Shown: positions 10,202 to 19,325, numbered from the stretch's first letter. The stretch: DNA of 20,109 bases from Rhodobacter sp. (GCA_013824045.1 PNND01000159.1:1-20109), one strand, 5' to 3'. The notes: generated from the sequence alone by a model not told the origin. Numbers and translations: made by a program.

Positions 10202-10879
10202 TCACCCCGTCACAAGCCCGTCAGCCACCACGATCTGCCGATGGCAAAGGGCTGCGATCTTTTCGTCATGGGTAGAGATCAAAAAGGTCGTCCCTTCCTC
10301 ACGGTTGATCTCGGCGATCAGGTCCATCACCTGCATGGCCGAGGCGCGGTCAAGGTTGCCGGTAGGTTCATCCGCCAGAACAAGTTCCGGGCTGTTCATC
10401 AGCGCACGCGCTACGGCGACCCGCTGCTTTTGCCCGCCAGACAGGTTAGCGGTGGGAAAGTGGATGCGTTCGGCCAGACCCATGCGCATCAGCAACTCCT
10501 CCCCCCGTTTGCGCGCCGCAGCCGTCTCGCGCCCTTCACGCACGGCCGTCGGAAAGCAGACGTTTTCCAAAGCGGTGAAATCAGGCAGCAGGTTGTGGAA
10601 CTGAAAGACAAAACCGATGTGCAGGTTGCGAAATTCGGTCAGCGCACGGTCACTTGCGGTGGTCAGATCGACCCCCAGCATCGAATGTGCGCCCGATGTC
10701 GGGTGCATCAGCGTGCCAAGGATCGTCAAAAGGGTGCTCTTGCCCGACCCTGATGGTCCCAAAAGCGCGGCCAGCTCTCCTGTCGTCATCGCCAGATTCA
10801 GTCCGCGAAGGACGCGCGTCTCGGCCTCCCCCGATCCGAAGGTCTTGACCAGATCCCGCACCTCCAGAAGCGCGGTCAT
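10202..10879 (-). CDS. ABC transporter ATP-binding protein (LolD/MacB type)
   Basis: A 225-residue ATPase subunit. It has Walker A GPSGSGKST (41-49), Q-loop at VFQFHNLLPDFTALENV, signature LSGGQ (146-150), Walker B LVLADEP (166-172), the D-loop after NLD, and switch His in LISTHDEK. The insertion-free LPDFTALENV segment and the partner type put it in the LolD/MacB/FtsE group, which drives mechanotransmission-type transporters rather than classical importers. Its ATG overlaps the permease stop as ATGA (10879-10876), showing translational coupling. It is the last gene of the HlyD-permease-ATPase set. The gene looks intact although the permease upstream is frameshifted. Confidence 0.92.
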   Translation of the reverse strand: MTALLEVRDLVKTFGSGEAETRVLRGLNLAMTTGELAALLGPSGSGKSTLLTILGTLMHPTSGAHSMLGVDLTTASDRALTEFRNLHIGFVFQFHNLLPDFTALENVCFPTAVREGRETAAARKRGEELLMRMGLAERIHFPTANLSGGQKQRVAVARALMNSPELVLADEPTGNLDRASAMQVMDLIAEINREEGTTFLISTHDEKIAALCHRQIVVADGLVTG

Positions 10880-12089
10880 TGGCCGATGGCCGTGACCGGG
10901 TCCAGCCGCGCCGCCGCCCGCGCAGGCAGGATCGAGGCCAAGATGGCCCCCAGCGTGGTCAGCAGAATGGCCAGCCCATAGGCGCCTTGGGCAATGTCGA
11001 TGGGCAGCCCGCTTTGCCCGGGCCCGAAACTGTCACGCGATGGAAAGGCCAACAGCACGCCATAGCCCGCCGCAGCCCCAAACAGCCCACCCATCAGCCC
11101 GATCAGCGCGCCTTGGGCAACGAACACCACCATCACGAACCACCGCTCCGCCCCCATCGCCCGCATGATCCCGATCTCGGGCCGCCGTCGATAGGTGGAC
11201 AATAGGAGCGCCGAGGCCACGCCGATGATGATGGTCAGCAGGGCAAAAGCCTTAAGGATGTACCCCGTCTGCGCCTGCGCCTGCAGCGCCTCCAGCAATT
11301 GTGCCGCCTGTTCCGTCCAGGACTTCGCGTCAAGCCCGGTCAGCGCCTTGATCCGGGGGGCAAGGGCATCCGCCGCGTAAAGATCGACCAGCTTGATCTC
11401 AACCCGCGTCACGCCTTGCGGCATCTTGAACAGCGTCCGCGCAGTGGCAAGGCTGACATAGGCCTGCCGTCGGTCCGGCCCGCCCGAGCCCATCTCGTAA
11501 ATGCCGGTAATGCTCAGAAGCGCTTCGATCCCGGAGGAACTTTGCAACCGTACGGTTTGGCCAAGCGCCAGATCCATGTCATCGGCCAGCGTCTTGCCCA
11601 CCAGCACCCCACCCGCACCAAGGTTCGCGGTGCCTTCGGTGATGTAGCTGGCAAGGTTGGCAATGACGGATCGCGCCCCGGCTCCAGCCCGTTGATGGAC
11701 ACCTGCGTGACCTGCGCCCCGCGCGTCAGAAACCCCGATCCGTTGATCTGCTGCGATGTGCCGATGACGCCCGGCAGCGCCTCGATCAGCGGAATGAGCG
11801 CAGGCGTATCCTTCAAGACGGCCGTCGCCTGCGATGTCGTCTCCTGCACCAGAAGAATGGTCCGCGCATCGTCAGCCAACAAAAGCGCCGGGTCCACCGC
11901 CTCGGCCTGAATGGTGATATGGGCCATATCGCCCGCCGTGCGCATCATGATGAACTCGGCCAGACCACCGATCAGCGCCGACATGAAGATGAAGATGAAA
12001 ACCCCGATGGCCACGCCGAACACCAGAAGCGCCGTTTGCGCCTTCGATGCGGTCAGATAGCGGGTGGCGATTTTCAACGCGTAGAACAT
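10876..12089 (-). pseudogene. FtsX/MacB-type ABC permease, interrupted by a single-base frameshift
   Basis: The N-terminal half (from ATG 12089, MFYALKIATRYLTASKAQTA) and the C-terminal half (to TGA 10878-10876) lie in different frames. In frame one the text reads GLEPGRDPSLPTLPATSP from about 11690. Restoring one base near 11660-11672 gives GLEPGRDAVIANLASYITEG, continuing into GAGGVLVGKTLADDMDLALG in the second frame. The span is 1214 bases, one short of 405 codons. No other stop is present in either half. A restored product would be 404 residues with one N-terminal and three C-terminal membrane helices and a periplasmic domain between, the layout of LolC/E and MacB permeases. This is either a recent mutation or a sequencing error. 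The 5' end overlaps the adaptor stop (TGATG). Confidence 0.85.
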
Positions 12090-13276
12090 CAGGGGGCCAC
12101 CTGTATCGCCTGCCCGTCGGTCAAACCCGTGGCATCCGCAATCACTTCGTCGCCGGGGGCAAGGCCGTCGGTTACGATCAACCGGGCGGCAGGCCAGTCG
12201 ATCACCTCCACCGCACGGCGCTGCGCCGTGCCATCGACCGCCACCAGCACCGCATCCGCTGCAGCATCGCTGATGATCGCCGCGCGCGGCACGGTGATGG
12301 CCGAAGCCCGGTCATCGACCGTGATATTCGCCGTCACCGTCAGCCCGATCGGCGCGGTCAGCGGCGCGTCCGGAGTCAGCCTGACAACAAGGCCGCCCGT
12401 ATCTTCATCCACCCGCTGCGATACAAAGCTGACATGGCCAGCGCGCACCTCTGCCTCGCCTGACAGTTGCAGGGCGGCAGGCTGGCCCGTGCGGATCTGT
12501 GTGGCATAGGATTCGTCCACATCCGTCTCGACCACCAGCGTCCCCAGATCGGCAATCGATAGCAGGACTGTCGCGGGATCCACGCTCTGCCCCGGATCGA
12601 CGTTCAGGACCAGAACCGTCCCGGGAATCGGCGCGCGGATCGTGAACTTCTCAAGCTGGATTTGCGCCTGATCAAGCAGCGCGGTCATCCGCGCCACCTC
12701 TTGTGCCGCCGCCTGTTCTGCCCGCACCGCAGTTTCCAGCACCACGCGCGCCACATTGGCACCCAGCGTGCGGGTCCGGGCCAACGTCGCCACCGCATCG
12801 TCCTGCGCGACAAAGGCCGCATCCAGCCCCGCCACCGCCTGCCGCACCACAGCCTGCTGCGTGGCCGTATCCAGCTGCATCAAGGCCTGGTTGCGCGTCA
12901 CGATATCGCCCTCGGCCACCAAGACCTCGACCAGCGTCCCGCTGACCAAGGGCCGCACGTCCACCGACCGCACCCCCGCGATCCGCCCGTTCACCGCCAG
13001 CACGCGCGTGACAGGGCCAAGCGCCACCGTCTCGACCATCACGACAGGAGCCGGTGTCGCCCAAGGCTGCAGATAGAAAAGCCCGGCCAGCCCCATAACC
13101 AGAACGCCACCGACCGCCCACATCCACCGGCGGCTTTTGGTCTTGGGTGCGGCGGCTGGCGCGCTGGCCACGGGCGGAACCACGACAGGAAGCGTCTCCT
13201 GTCCCACTTGGGCTATCTGCGATGACGTGGTCTTCTTGGCGCCTTGGCTCGCACTGTGCTCTCGTTGAACGGGCAT
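12089..13276 (-). CDS. HlyD/MacA-family periplasmic adaptor (efflux RND/MFP-type subunit)
   Basis: A 395-residue protein: a cytoplasmic Pro/Ala-rich N-tail, one membrane helix (about 51-69, WMWAVGGVLVMGLAGLFYL), then the adaptor parts. The lipoyl/barrel-sandwich halves are DVRPLVSGTLVEVLVAEGDIV and KFTIRAPIPGTVLVLNVDPG, split by a helical hairpin of about 80 residues rich in Ala and Gln. A beta-barrel with ETDVDESYATQIRTGQPA and a C-terminal membrane-proximal domain follow. It would connect the inner-membrane ABC permease to an outer-membrane channel encoded elsewhere. Start: AGGA lies 6 bases before ATG 13276; ATG 13279 is the alternative. The longer frame to 13318 has no ribosome site. It is the first gene of the exporter operon and has an FNR-type box upstream. 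Confidence 0.9.
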   Translation of the reverse strand: MPVQREHSASQGAKKTTSSQIAQVGQETLPVVVPPVASAPAAAPKTKSRRWMWAVGGVLVMGLAGLFYLQPWATPAPVVMVETVALGPVTRVLAVNGRIAGVRSVDVRPLVSGTLVEVLVAEGDIVTRNQALMQLDTATQQAVVRQAVAGLDAAFVAQDDAVATLARTRTLGANVARVVLETAVRAEQAAAQEVARMTALLDQAQIQLEKFTIRAPIPGTVLVLNVDPGQSVDPATVLLSIADLGTLVVETDVDESYATQIRTGQPAALQLSGEAEVRAGHVSFVSQRVDEDTGGLVVRLTPDAPLTAPIGLTVTANITVDDRASAITVPRAAIISDAAADAVLVAVDGTAQRRAVEVIDWPAARLIVTDGLAPGDEVIADATGLTDGQAIQVAP

Positions 13277-13345
13277 CATATTTCCTGTCTTGGCGCGCGC
13301 ATGGCTTTCAGGCCGCACAAACCGCGTCGCAACCTCCCGCTCTGT

Positions 13346-13387
13346 AGCTTACGCCCAAGCCTGTAGCCGGAACTTGATGTGGATCAG
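13346..13387 (-). promoter_or_regulatory. FNR-type box and -10 element upstream of the HlyD-ABC exporter operon
   Basis: TTGAT-GTGG-ATCAG at 13374-13387 matches TTGAT-N4-ATCAA at 9 of 10 defined bases. Reading towards the HlyD gene, a -10-like TAAGCT lies at 13351-13346. The gap between box and hexamer is 22 bases, identical to the gap at the arginine deiminase promoter. A start at 13339 would centre the box at -41.5 and leave a 62-base leader. No coding gene is present between 13277 and the tRNA at 13485; this is the only structure I see there. Regulation is inferred from sequence. Confidence 0.68.
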
Positions 13388-13484
13388 CAACAGGCCCCGC
13401 ATGACCATATCCGGACCGCAAAACGCCAAACCCGGTATGGGCAGGTTATGGTTTCTTGCGCGAAGCCGCGCCTGACGGGGAATA

Positions 13485-13561
13485 TGGCGATCCCGGGAGG
13501 ACTCGAACCCCCGACCCGCCGCTTAGAAGGCGGCTGCTCTATCCAGCTGAGCTACGGGACC
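13485..13561 (-). tRNA. tRNA-Arg, anticodon UCU
   Basis: A 77-base cloverleaf on the minus strand with encoded CCA. The acceptor arm GGTCCCG pairs with CGGGATC (one G-U), discriminator G, then CCA. The D-arm is GCTC-AGCTGGATA-GAGC. The anticodon stem GCCGC/GCGGC holds the loop CTTCTAA, giving anticodon TCT (reads AGA). The T-arm is GGGGG-TTCGAGT-CCTCC. AGA is a rare codon in GC-rich genomes, so this is a minor isoacceptor. Confidence 0.96.
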
Positions 13562-13603
13562 GTTGCCCCCTTTTGGCCGACCCTGCAGGTTCAGGCAAGA
13601 CCT

Positions 13604-14065
13604 TCAGAGCGTCAGCGTCAGGAACACCGAATTGGGATCGGCCCAATACCCCTCGAACGGCGGGCAATCCACGAACCCGGCCTTCGCATAAAGCGCCCGC
13701 GCCGCCACGAAAGTGGGCTGCACCCCCGTCTCAAGGCTCAGGCGGCGATAGCCCATCACCCGCGCCTCGGCGATCAGATGGTCCAGCATCCGGCGCGACA
13801 GGCCGCGCCCCCGCACCTCGGCCAGCACATGCATCGACTTGATCTCGGCATGGGCATCGTCGATCCGCTTGAATGCGCCCATCCCCACCGGCATCCCCAC
13901 ATCGCGCATCACGAAGAAGCGCACCGCCGGGATGGCAAGCTCCGACGCATCCATCATGTGGATCGATTCCGGCGGCGTATCGGCATGCATGTCGGCCGTA
14001 TGCCGTTCAAACAGCAACCGCAGGTCGGACCCGACCGGGCTTTCCTCGGTGATCGTCACATCCAT
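13604..14065 (-). CDS. GNAT family N-acetyltransferase
   Basis: A 153-residue single-domain acetyltransferase. Motif A is visible in EIKSMHVLAEVRGRGLSRRMLDHLIAEAR, where the R-G-R-G-L segment binds the acetyl-CoA pyrophosphate, followed by LSLETGVQPTFVAARALYAKAGF, the usual strand, Tyr and AGF end of the fold. It resembles the putative acetyltransferases of the YpeA/PhnO-like small group; the substrate is unknown. ATG 14065 is chosen: it lies 13 bases after the stop of the complex I subunit gene, with a GAGGGCGG segment upstream. A longer frame to 14125 would overlap that gene. The pair probably forms one transcript, possibly running on into the tRNA 42 bases downstream. Confidence 0.85.
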   Translation of the reverse strand: MDVTITEESPVGSDLRLLFERHTADMHADTPPESIHMMDASELAIPAVRFFVMRDVGMPVGMGAFKRIDDAHAEIKSMHVLAEVRGRGLSRRMLDHLIAEARVMGYRRLSLETGVQPTFVAARALYAKAGFVDCPPFEGYWADPNSVFLTLTL

Positions 14066-14078
14066 CACGGCGCCGCCC

Positions 14079-14390
14079 TCAATGGGTCCAGGCGCCCCGA
14101 CGATCCGTTGCGAAATTCTCGCCATAGCCGCGCGGGCGGATGACCGGCTTGCGCGCCTTGGGCTCCATCACCTCGACCTCGATCCCCTTCTCGGCGGCAT
14201 AAGCCTCGGCCGCCTCGCGCGTGTCGAAACGCAGCTTCACCTGTGCCTGCGTATCGCCCGAAGATGTCCAGCCCATCAGCGGGTCCACTTCCCGCGCCTC
14301 GGCCGGGGCGAATTCCAGCACCCATCCCTTTGCCTTGGCCGTGCCGGATTGCATGGCGGTTCGGGCAGGCTGATAGATACGGGCGCGCAT
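14079..14390 (-). CDS. NADH:ubiquinone oxidoreductase accessory subunit, NDUFS4-like (ETC complex I subunit family)
   Basis: A 103-residue protein matching the whole length of the alphaproteobacterial form of the 18-kDa complex I subunit (PF04800 type). Diagnostic parts are [20 protein letters not shown] near the N-terminus, [26 protein letters not shown] in the centre, and the C-terminal [16 protein letters not shown]. In mitochondria and alphaproteobacteria this subunit binds the hydrophilic arm and helps stabilise the NADH-oxidising module. The ATG has an excellent AGGAGGT ribosome site 5-6 bases upstream. It stands apart from any nuo operon here, as is usual, and is followed by a GNAT gene 13 bases after its stop. 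Confidence 0.93.
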   Translation of the reverse strand: MRARIYQPARTAMQSGTAKAKGWVLEFAPAEAREVDPLMGWTSSGDTQAQVKLRFDTREAAEAYAAEKGIEVEVMEPKARKPVIRPRGYGENFATDRRGAWTH

Positions 14391-14475
14391 GGAATACCTC
14401 CTGATCGTGCAGGGGTGTTGTGGCGAAATTGGCCGGCAGACGCAAGCACCAGCATGTCACGCTTGGCTCAAGAAA

Positions 14476-14530
14476 CTGCCGACCGACCACGGGGAGTGTG
14501 GGTGGGGTGTGTGGTGCGACCGGTCGGCAG
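14476..14530. repeat. Perfect 10-bp inverted repeat with nested arms and a G/C-strand-biased loop
   Basis: CTGCCGACCG (14476-14485) and CGGTCGGCAG (14521-14530) are exact reverse complements. Inside, ACCAC (14486-14490) can pair with GTGGT (14511-14515). The apical 20 bases are almost pure G and T on the plus strand, so C and A on the minus strand (ACACCCC, CCCACAC, TCCCC). On the minus strand the stem is followed by TTTCTTG, as in an intrinsic terminator, but no minus-strand gene ends here. It may be a leader structure for the NDUFS4-like gene (86 bases from its ATG) or the 3' end of a small RNA. Confidence 0.5.
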
Positions 14531-14679
14531 CCTTGCTGCTTGCCCTACCACCATCTTCCATTCCTGATGGCATTGCAACCCAAGGATGCGCGGATAAGCG
14601 AAAAACACCATAAAATTGATCCCACTTCCTTCACGGTTGCGAAACATTTGGCCAAGCGGGCCCCACTGCCCTTGCAGGA

Positions 14680-14694
14680 GAACAAAAACGGATC
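14680..14694 (+). promoter_or_regulatory. LexA (SOS) box candidate for uvrB
   Basis: GAAC-AAAAACG-GATC matches the alphaproteobacterial direct-repeat LexA site GAAC-N7-GAAC (same as GTTC-N7-GTTC on the other strand) at 7 of 8 defined bases. It ends 39 bases before the uvrB ATG, where a repressor would block the promoter. uvrB is SOS-controlled in many bacteria; control here is inferred. Confidence 0.55.
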
Positions 14695-14733
14695 AAATCT
14701 TCCCAGCCGGCCCGAATCCCCGGAGGGAATCAG

Positions 14734-16907
<2,174 letters not shown>

Positions 16908-16911
<4 letters not shown>

Positions 16912-17534
16912 TGCACGGCGGCGGCGGGCCAATCAAGCTGGGCCGCCCCGCCTTCCACCCGCCCCCGCACCATAAGCTCTGGCCGCGTCACCTCGGGAAA
17001 ACGCGCCGCCCAATCGCGATAGCGGTCATTGCTCACCACACCCGACTCCAGCTTGGCCGCATCATCCAAAAGCAGCGGATCGGCGGGATACCCCTTGGGC
17101 GCAACCCGCACCTGTTTGGCCGACAGGCCAATGGCCCGCGACAGGTCACGCGGGTTCATATAACGGTTGGCCAGTTTGTAGCCGGCATTTGCATCAAACC
17201 AGACCAGCGGCGTCAGCCCCGCACGGCGCACCTCGCCCACCACCGCCGTCACGGTTGACAGCGACGGCGTCTCATCCTCCCAGAACATCACATTCGATCC
17301 GTCGATCACCACCCAGCGCCGCTCTTGCACCGGGCGTTGGGCACGGCGGCGGCGGCGGCGACGGCGCAGCTTGGGCAGTCGCGCCATAAAGGCCGCCTGC
17401 ATCCAGATCAACAGCGCAGCCAGAGCCGTGACAGACGACAGCAGGAACAACGACCCAGCAGGTTCACCCGCGCGCGGCATGCAATAGATCATTGCCGCAA
17501 AACAAAGAAAGAGAAGGCGCGACGGCGTTTGCAT
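16908..17534 (-). CDS. Membrane-anchored NYN/PIN-type ribonuclease domain protein (Zc3h12a-like)
   Basis: A 208-residue protein: two N-terminal hydrophobic segments (about 5-18 and 28-50), a run of eight arginines (57-64), then a cytoplasmic NYN domain. Catalytic acidic residues can be followed: [12 protein letters not shown] (D78), WFDANAGYK (D114), LLLDDAAKL (D157, D158) and [10 protein letters not shown] (D170, D174). This is the pattern of the Zc3h12a/Regnase endoribonuclease family (PF11977-like), where such aspartates bind Mg2+. A role in RNA cleavage at the membrane is inferred; the target is unknown. The Arg run may bind RNA or act as a positive-inside anchor. ATG 17534 has only a weak GAG ribosome site; Met15 and Met19 are alternatives, but they would break the first hydrophobic segment. 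Its TAG overlaps the uvrB stop. Confidence 0.75.
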
Positions 17535-17775
17535 GGCACTCTGATCAAAAAGGGACTGTTGCCAGACTCGCCGCCAATCAAGGCATCAGCATGGCAACTC
17601 GGGCAGACTCACCAAGCTTAACACTGAATTGTTTCCCCTTTGCTAAAAACTCTTGCCCCCACCACGATGCATCGCCGCCACGCACCCCGCCACAAAAGCA
17701 CTAGCGCAGGCGATGCCACCCTTTGCCGAATCTCCCCCGCTGTCGCATAAGGGGCCACCCGATCACGAGGCGCGC

Positions 17776-17967
17776 ATGAAATCCTTTCTCGACGCAAACC
17801 ACCCGATGTTCCGCCGCGCCTGGGTGCGCTGGGCAACCGCCCTCGCGCCGCTTGGCTGGGCCGGGTTCGAACTCATGATGGGCAACGTCTTCTGGGCCAT
17901 TCTCTTCGGCGCCGCAGGGGGTTACGCCGCTTGGGTGCTGATCGTGAAAGGCCCCGATCAACCCTGA
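17776..17967 (+). CDS. Small membrane protein of unknown function (63 aa)
   Basis: Starts at ATG 17776 with GAGG about 6 bases upstream. The sequence begins MKSFLDANHPMFRRAWVRW and has two hydrophobic segments (about 20-34 and 37-57, ending in AAWVLIVKG). FRRAWVRWAT looks like an amphipathic cytoplasmic start. It is a plausible short inner-membrane protein; I recall no function for it. Its last 10 bases overlap the end of the convergent ParA gene. A longer frame from 17653 lacks a ribosome site and reads like non-coding sequence. The 17535-17775 gap before it holds nothing I recognise. Confidence 0.6.
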   Translation: MKSFLDANHPMFRRAWVRWATALAPLGWAGFELMMGNVFWAILFGAAGGYAAWVLIVKGPDQP

Positions 17968-18584
17968 AGCGCGGCCAACACCTCATCGGCCAGCGCCGCC
18001 ACTTCGGCCCGCGCAGGGTTGCGCCCGGCCTCCATCGCGCCCAGCCCCATCCCCAACGTCTCGGCATAGACCACGCGGTTGCCCAACCGCGCCACGGCAA
18101 CTTTCGCTTTATCTCCAGCGGCTTGCGCCACCTCATCGGCCAGCCGCGTGCCCGCTTTCCAGCGGTTCAGCACCACCAGCGCCGCCCGCCCCTCGCGCGC
18201 GATCAGGTCCAGCACGCCATCCACCGCCCAAAGATCGACATGGGATGACGCCACCGGAATCAGCACCAGATCGGCCTCGCGCAGCGCCGGGCGCAGGTCG
18301 GCATCCACCTTGGGTGGGGTGTCGACGATGACGATGTCGTTGGTTTTCCTCAGCTTTTCGCACTCATAGGAAACTCCCCATGCGCTGGCAGTGGAGAACT
18401 CCATCCCCTCCACCCCCACCCCATCGCGGCGGGCCAGAAACCAGCGGCCAAGGCTGCCTTGCGGATCGGTGTCAAGGATCGCAACCCGTTGACCGCGCTG
18501 CAAAAATTCGACAGCCAGATTGACGGCAAGGGTGGTTTTCCCCGACCCGCCCTTCTGCTGCGCGACGGTGATGACATGGCCCAT
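17958..18584 (-). CDS. ParA/MinD-family P-loop ATPase
   Basis: A 208-residue ParA-type ATPase. Deviant Walker A QQKGGSGKTTLAVNLA (K11 is the signature lysine), Walker A' in VAILDTDPQGSLGRW, and Walker B in DIVIVDTPPKVD are clear. It lacks an N-terminal DNA-binding domain, like the short ParA proteins of chromosomal cargo-positioning systems and small plasmid type Ib loci. No ParB-like partner is next to it, so it is either an orphan positioning ATPase or works with a factor elsewhere. ATG 18584 has GGAG about 8 bases upstream. The upstream region (18616-18699) carries repeated TGCTGCA/TGCAGCA words that could be an operator. The 3' end overlaps the convergent small membrane protein gene by 10 bases. 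Confidence 0.88.
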   Translation of the reverse strand: MGHVITVAQQKGGSGKTTLAVNLAVEFLQRGQRVAILDTDPQGSLGRWFLARRDGVGVEGMEFSTASAWGVSYECEKLRKTNDIVIVDTPPKVDADLRPALREADLVLIPVASSHVDLWAVDGVLDLIAREGRAALVVLNRWKAGTRLADEVAQAAGDKAKVAVARLGNRVVYAETLGMGLGAMEAGRNPARAEVAALADEVLAALQG

Positions 18585-18615
18585 ATGGCGCTCCCCAAGG
18601 TCGCCTCAGACGACA

Positions 18616-18699
18616 ATGCTGCATTGCAGCATGATTGCTGCACCGCGTCAATGCGGCCAAAACACCTGTTCAGCCGCGCAGTGCAGCACCGCAGTGCAG
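18616..18699. repeat. Cluster of TGCTGCA/TGCAGCA words upstream of the ParA gene
   Basis: ATGCTGCA-T-TGCAGCAT (18616-18632) is a perfect palindrome around one base. The half-word recurs at 18636-18642 (TGCTGCA) and 18682-18688 (TGCAGCA). In addition, CGCAGTGCAG occurs twice, at 18677-18686 and 18690-18699. The cluster lies 32-115 bases before the ParA start codon, a place for an operator or a ParA-partner binding site. Confidence 0.45.
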
Positions 18700-18795
18700 A
18701 CGGGCGTATGCACGCGGCGCACCCTGCCACAGGGCCGTGTTAACCGCCCGCCAAGAAAACCCGCCGCCACGGGAACCGCCCCGCCCCCGTGCGCG

Positions 18796-18810
18796 TTAAC
18801 CATTAGTTTA
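18796..18810 (+). promoter_or_regulatory. CtrA-type site before the entericidin-like gene
   Basis: TTAACCATTAGTTTA contains TTAA-N7-TTTA, 7 of 8 defined bases of the CtrA site TTAA-N7-TTAA, and an exact TTAACCAT half site. It ends 18 bases before ATG 18829. CtrA is a cell-cycle and motility regulator in alphaproteobacteria; control here is inferred. Confidence 0.45.
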
Positions 18811-18828
18811 CACATGAAAGATCACACC

Positions 18829-18996
18829 ATGCCCCTGCCTGCCAAAACGCTGCGCGCCAAATCCATGATCCTGATCCCCCTGCTGGCCGTGATGGCCTTG
18901 GCGGGATGCGAAACCTTCAAGGGCGCAGGCCGCGATCTGCAAGGCGCGGGCAGCACTGTGACCACCACCGCGGCCGAGGTTCAGGCCGACCTGTGA
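18829..18996 (+). CDS. Entericidin A/B-family small lipoprotein
   Basis: A 55-residue prolipoprotein. Positive residues are followed by a hydrophobic stretch, MILIPLLAVMALAGC, with lipobox L-A-G-C, then the entericidin core ETFKGAGRDLQGAGSTVTTTA. After signal peptidase II cleavage only about 28 residues would remain, anchored by the lipidated cysteine. Entericidins are small membrane lipoproteins of toxin/antidote type in enterobacteria; in alphaproteobacteria they are common and of unclear role. ATG 18829 has GAAAGA upstream; ATG 18814 (five residues longer, no ribosome site) is possible. It is divergent from the ParA gene. Confidence 0.8.
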   Translation: MPLPAKTLRAKSMILIPLLAVMALAGCETFKGAGRDLQGAGSTVTTTAAEVQADL

Positions 18997-19159
18997 TGGG
19001 GTCGCGGGCGGGGGCACCCCCGCCCTGGCCCGGCCTTCGCCCCAAGGCCCCAGATTTTGCCGGACAATCCCGGTCTGAGGGTGTTAACACTTCCAAACCG
19101 GCCCACCGGCCGCCGCCCCCACAGCCCCGGCCCCGCCCGGCCCGCACAAGGATCGCCCG

Positions 19160-19306
19160 ATGCCCGCACCCCTCGCCAAAGCCCTCGCCGCGCTGCTGAC
19201 CCTCGCCACGCTCTCCGCCTGCGCGCCCCTCCTCGTCGGCGGCGCCGGAGCGATTGTGGTGGATGAGGCCATCGAGCAGGAACAGGGCGGCGACGGGCTG
19301 TTCTGA
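19160..19306 (+). CDS. Very small lipoprotein (48 aa)
   Basis: ATG 19160 is preceded by AAGGA at about 8 bases. The product begins MPAPLAKALAALLTLATLSA followed by the lipobox Cys (L-S-A-C at 18-21), then APLLVGGAGAIVVDEAIEQ and an acidic/Gly end. The Gly-Gly-Ala-Gly segment after the cysteine could insert in the membrane. I know no function. It follows the entericidin-like gene by 163 bases, in which the palindrome GTGTTAACAC (19081-19090) sits, so it may have its own promoter. Confidence 0.6.
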   Translation: MPAPLAKALAALLTLATLSACAPLLVGGAGAIVVDEAIEQEQGGDGLF

Positions 19307-19325
19307 CCCATCCGCCATAACAAAA

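Larger units (their letters stand above)
14391..14733. other. 343-base divergent intergenic region between the NDUFS4-like gene and uvrB
   Basis: No gene is supported here. It holds the ribosome site of the NDUFS4-like gene, a long inverted repeat (14476-14530), a T/A-richer patch around 14605-14660 including a -10-like TAAAAT at 14611-14616, and a LexA-like box at 14680-14694. Open frames across it have no coding character. Confidence 0.6.

Noticed and set aside
12662..12675. FNR-like TTGCG-CCTG-ATCAA inside the HlyD gene
   Set aside because: One half site is poor and it lies deep within coding sequence with no gene start nearby; chance is enough.
13457..13472. GCGCG/CGCGC hairpin just downstream of the tRNA as its terminator
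   Set aside because: The stem is only five base pairs and no U-tract follows in the direction of transcription.
13485..13561. tRNA-Arg near an arginine-degradation operon as a regulatory link
   Set aside because: They are 8 kb apart with an exporter and a divergent operon between; no T-box or attenuator was seen.
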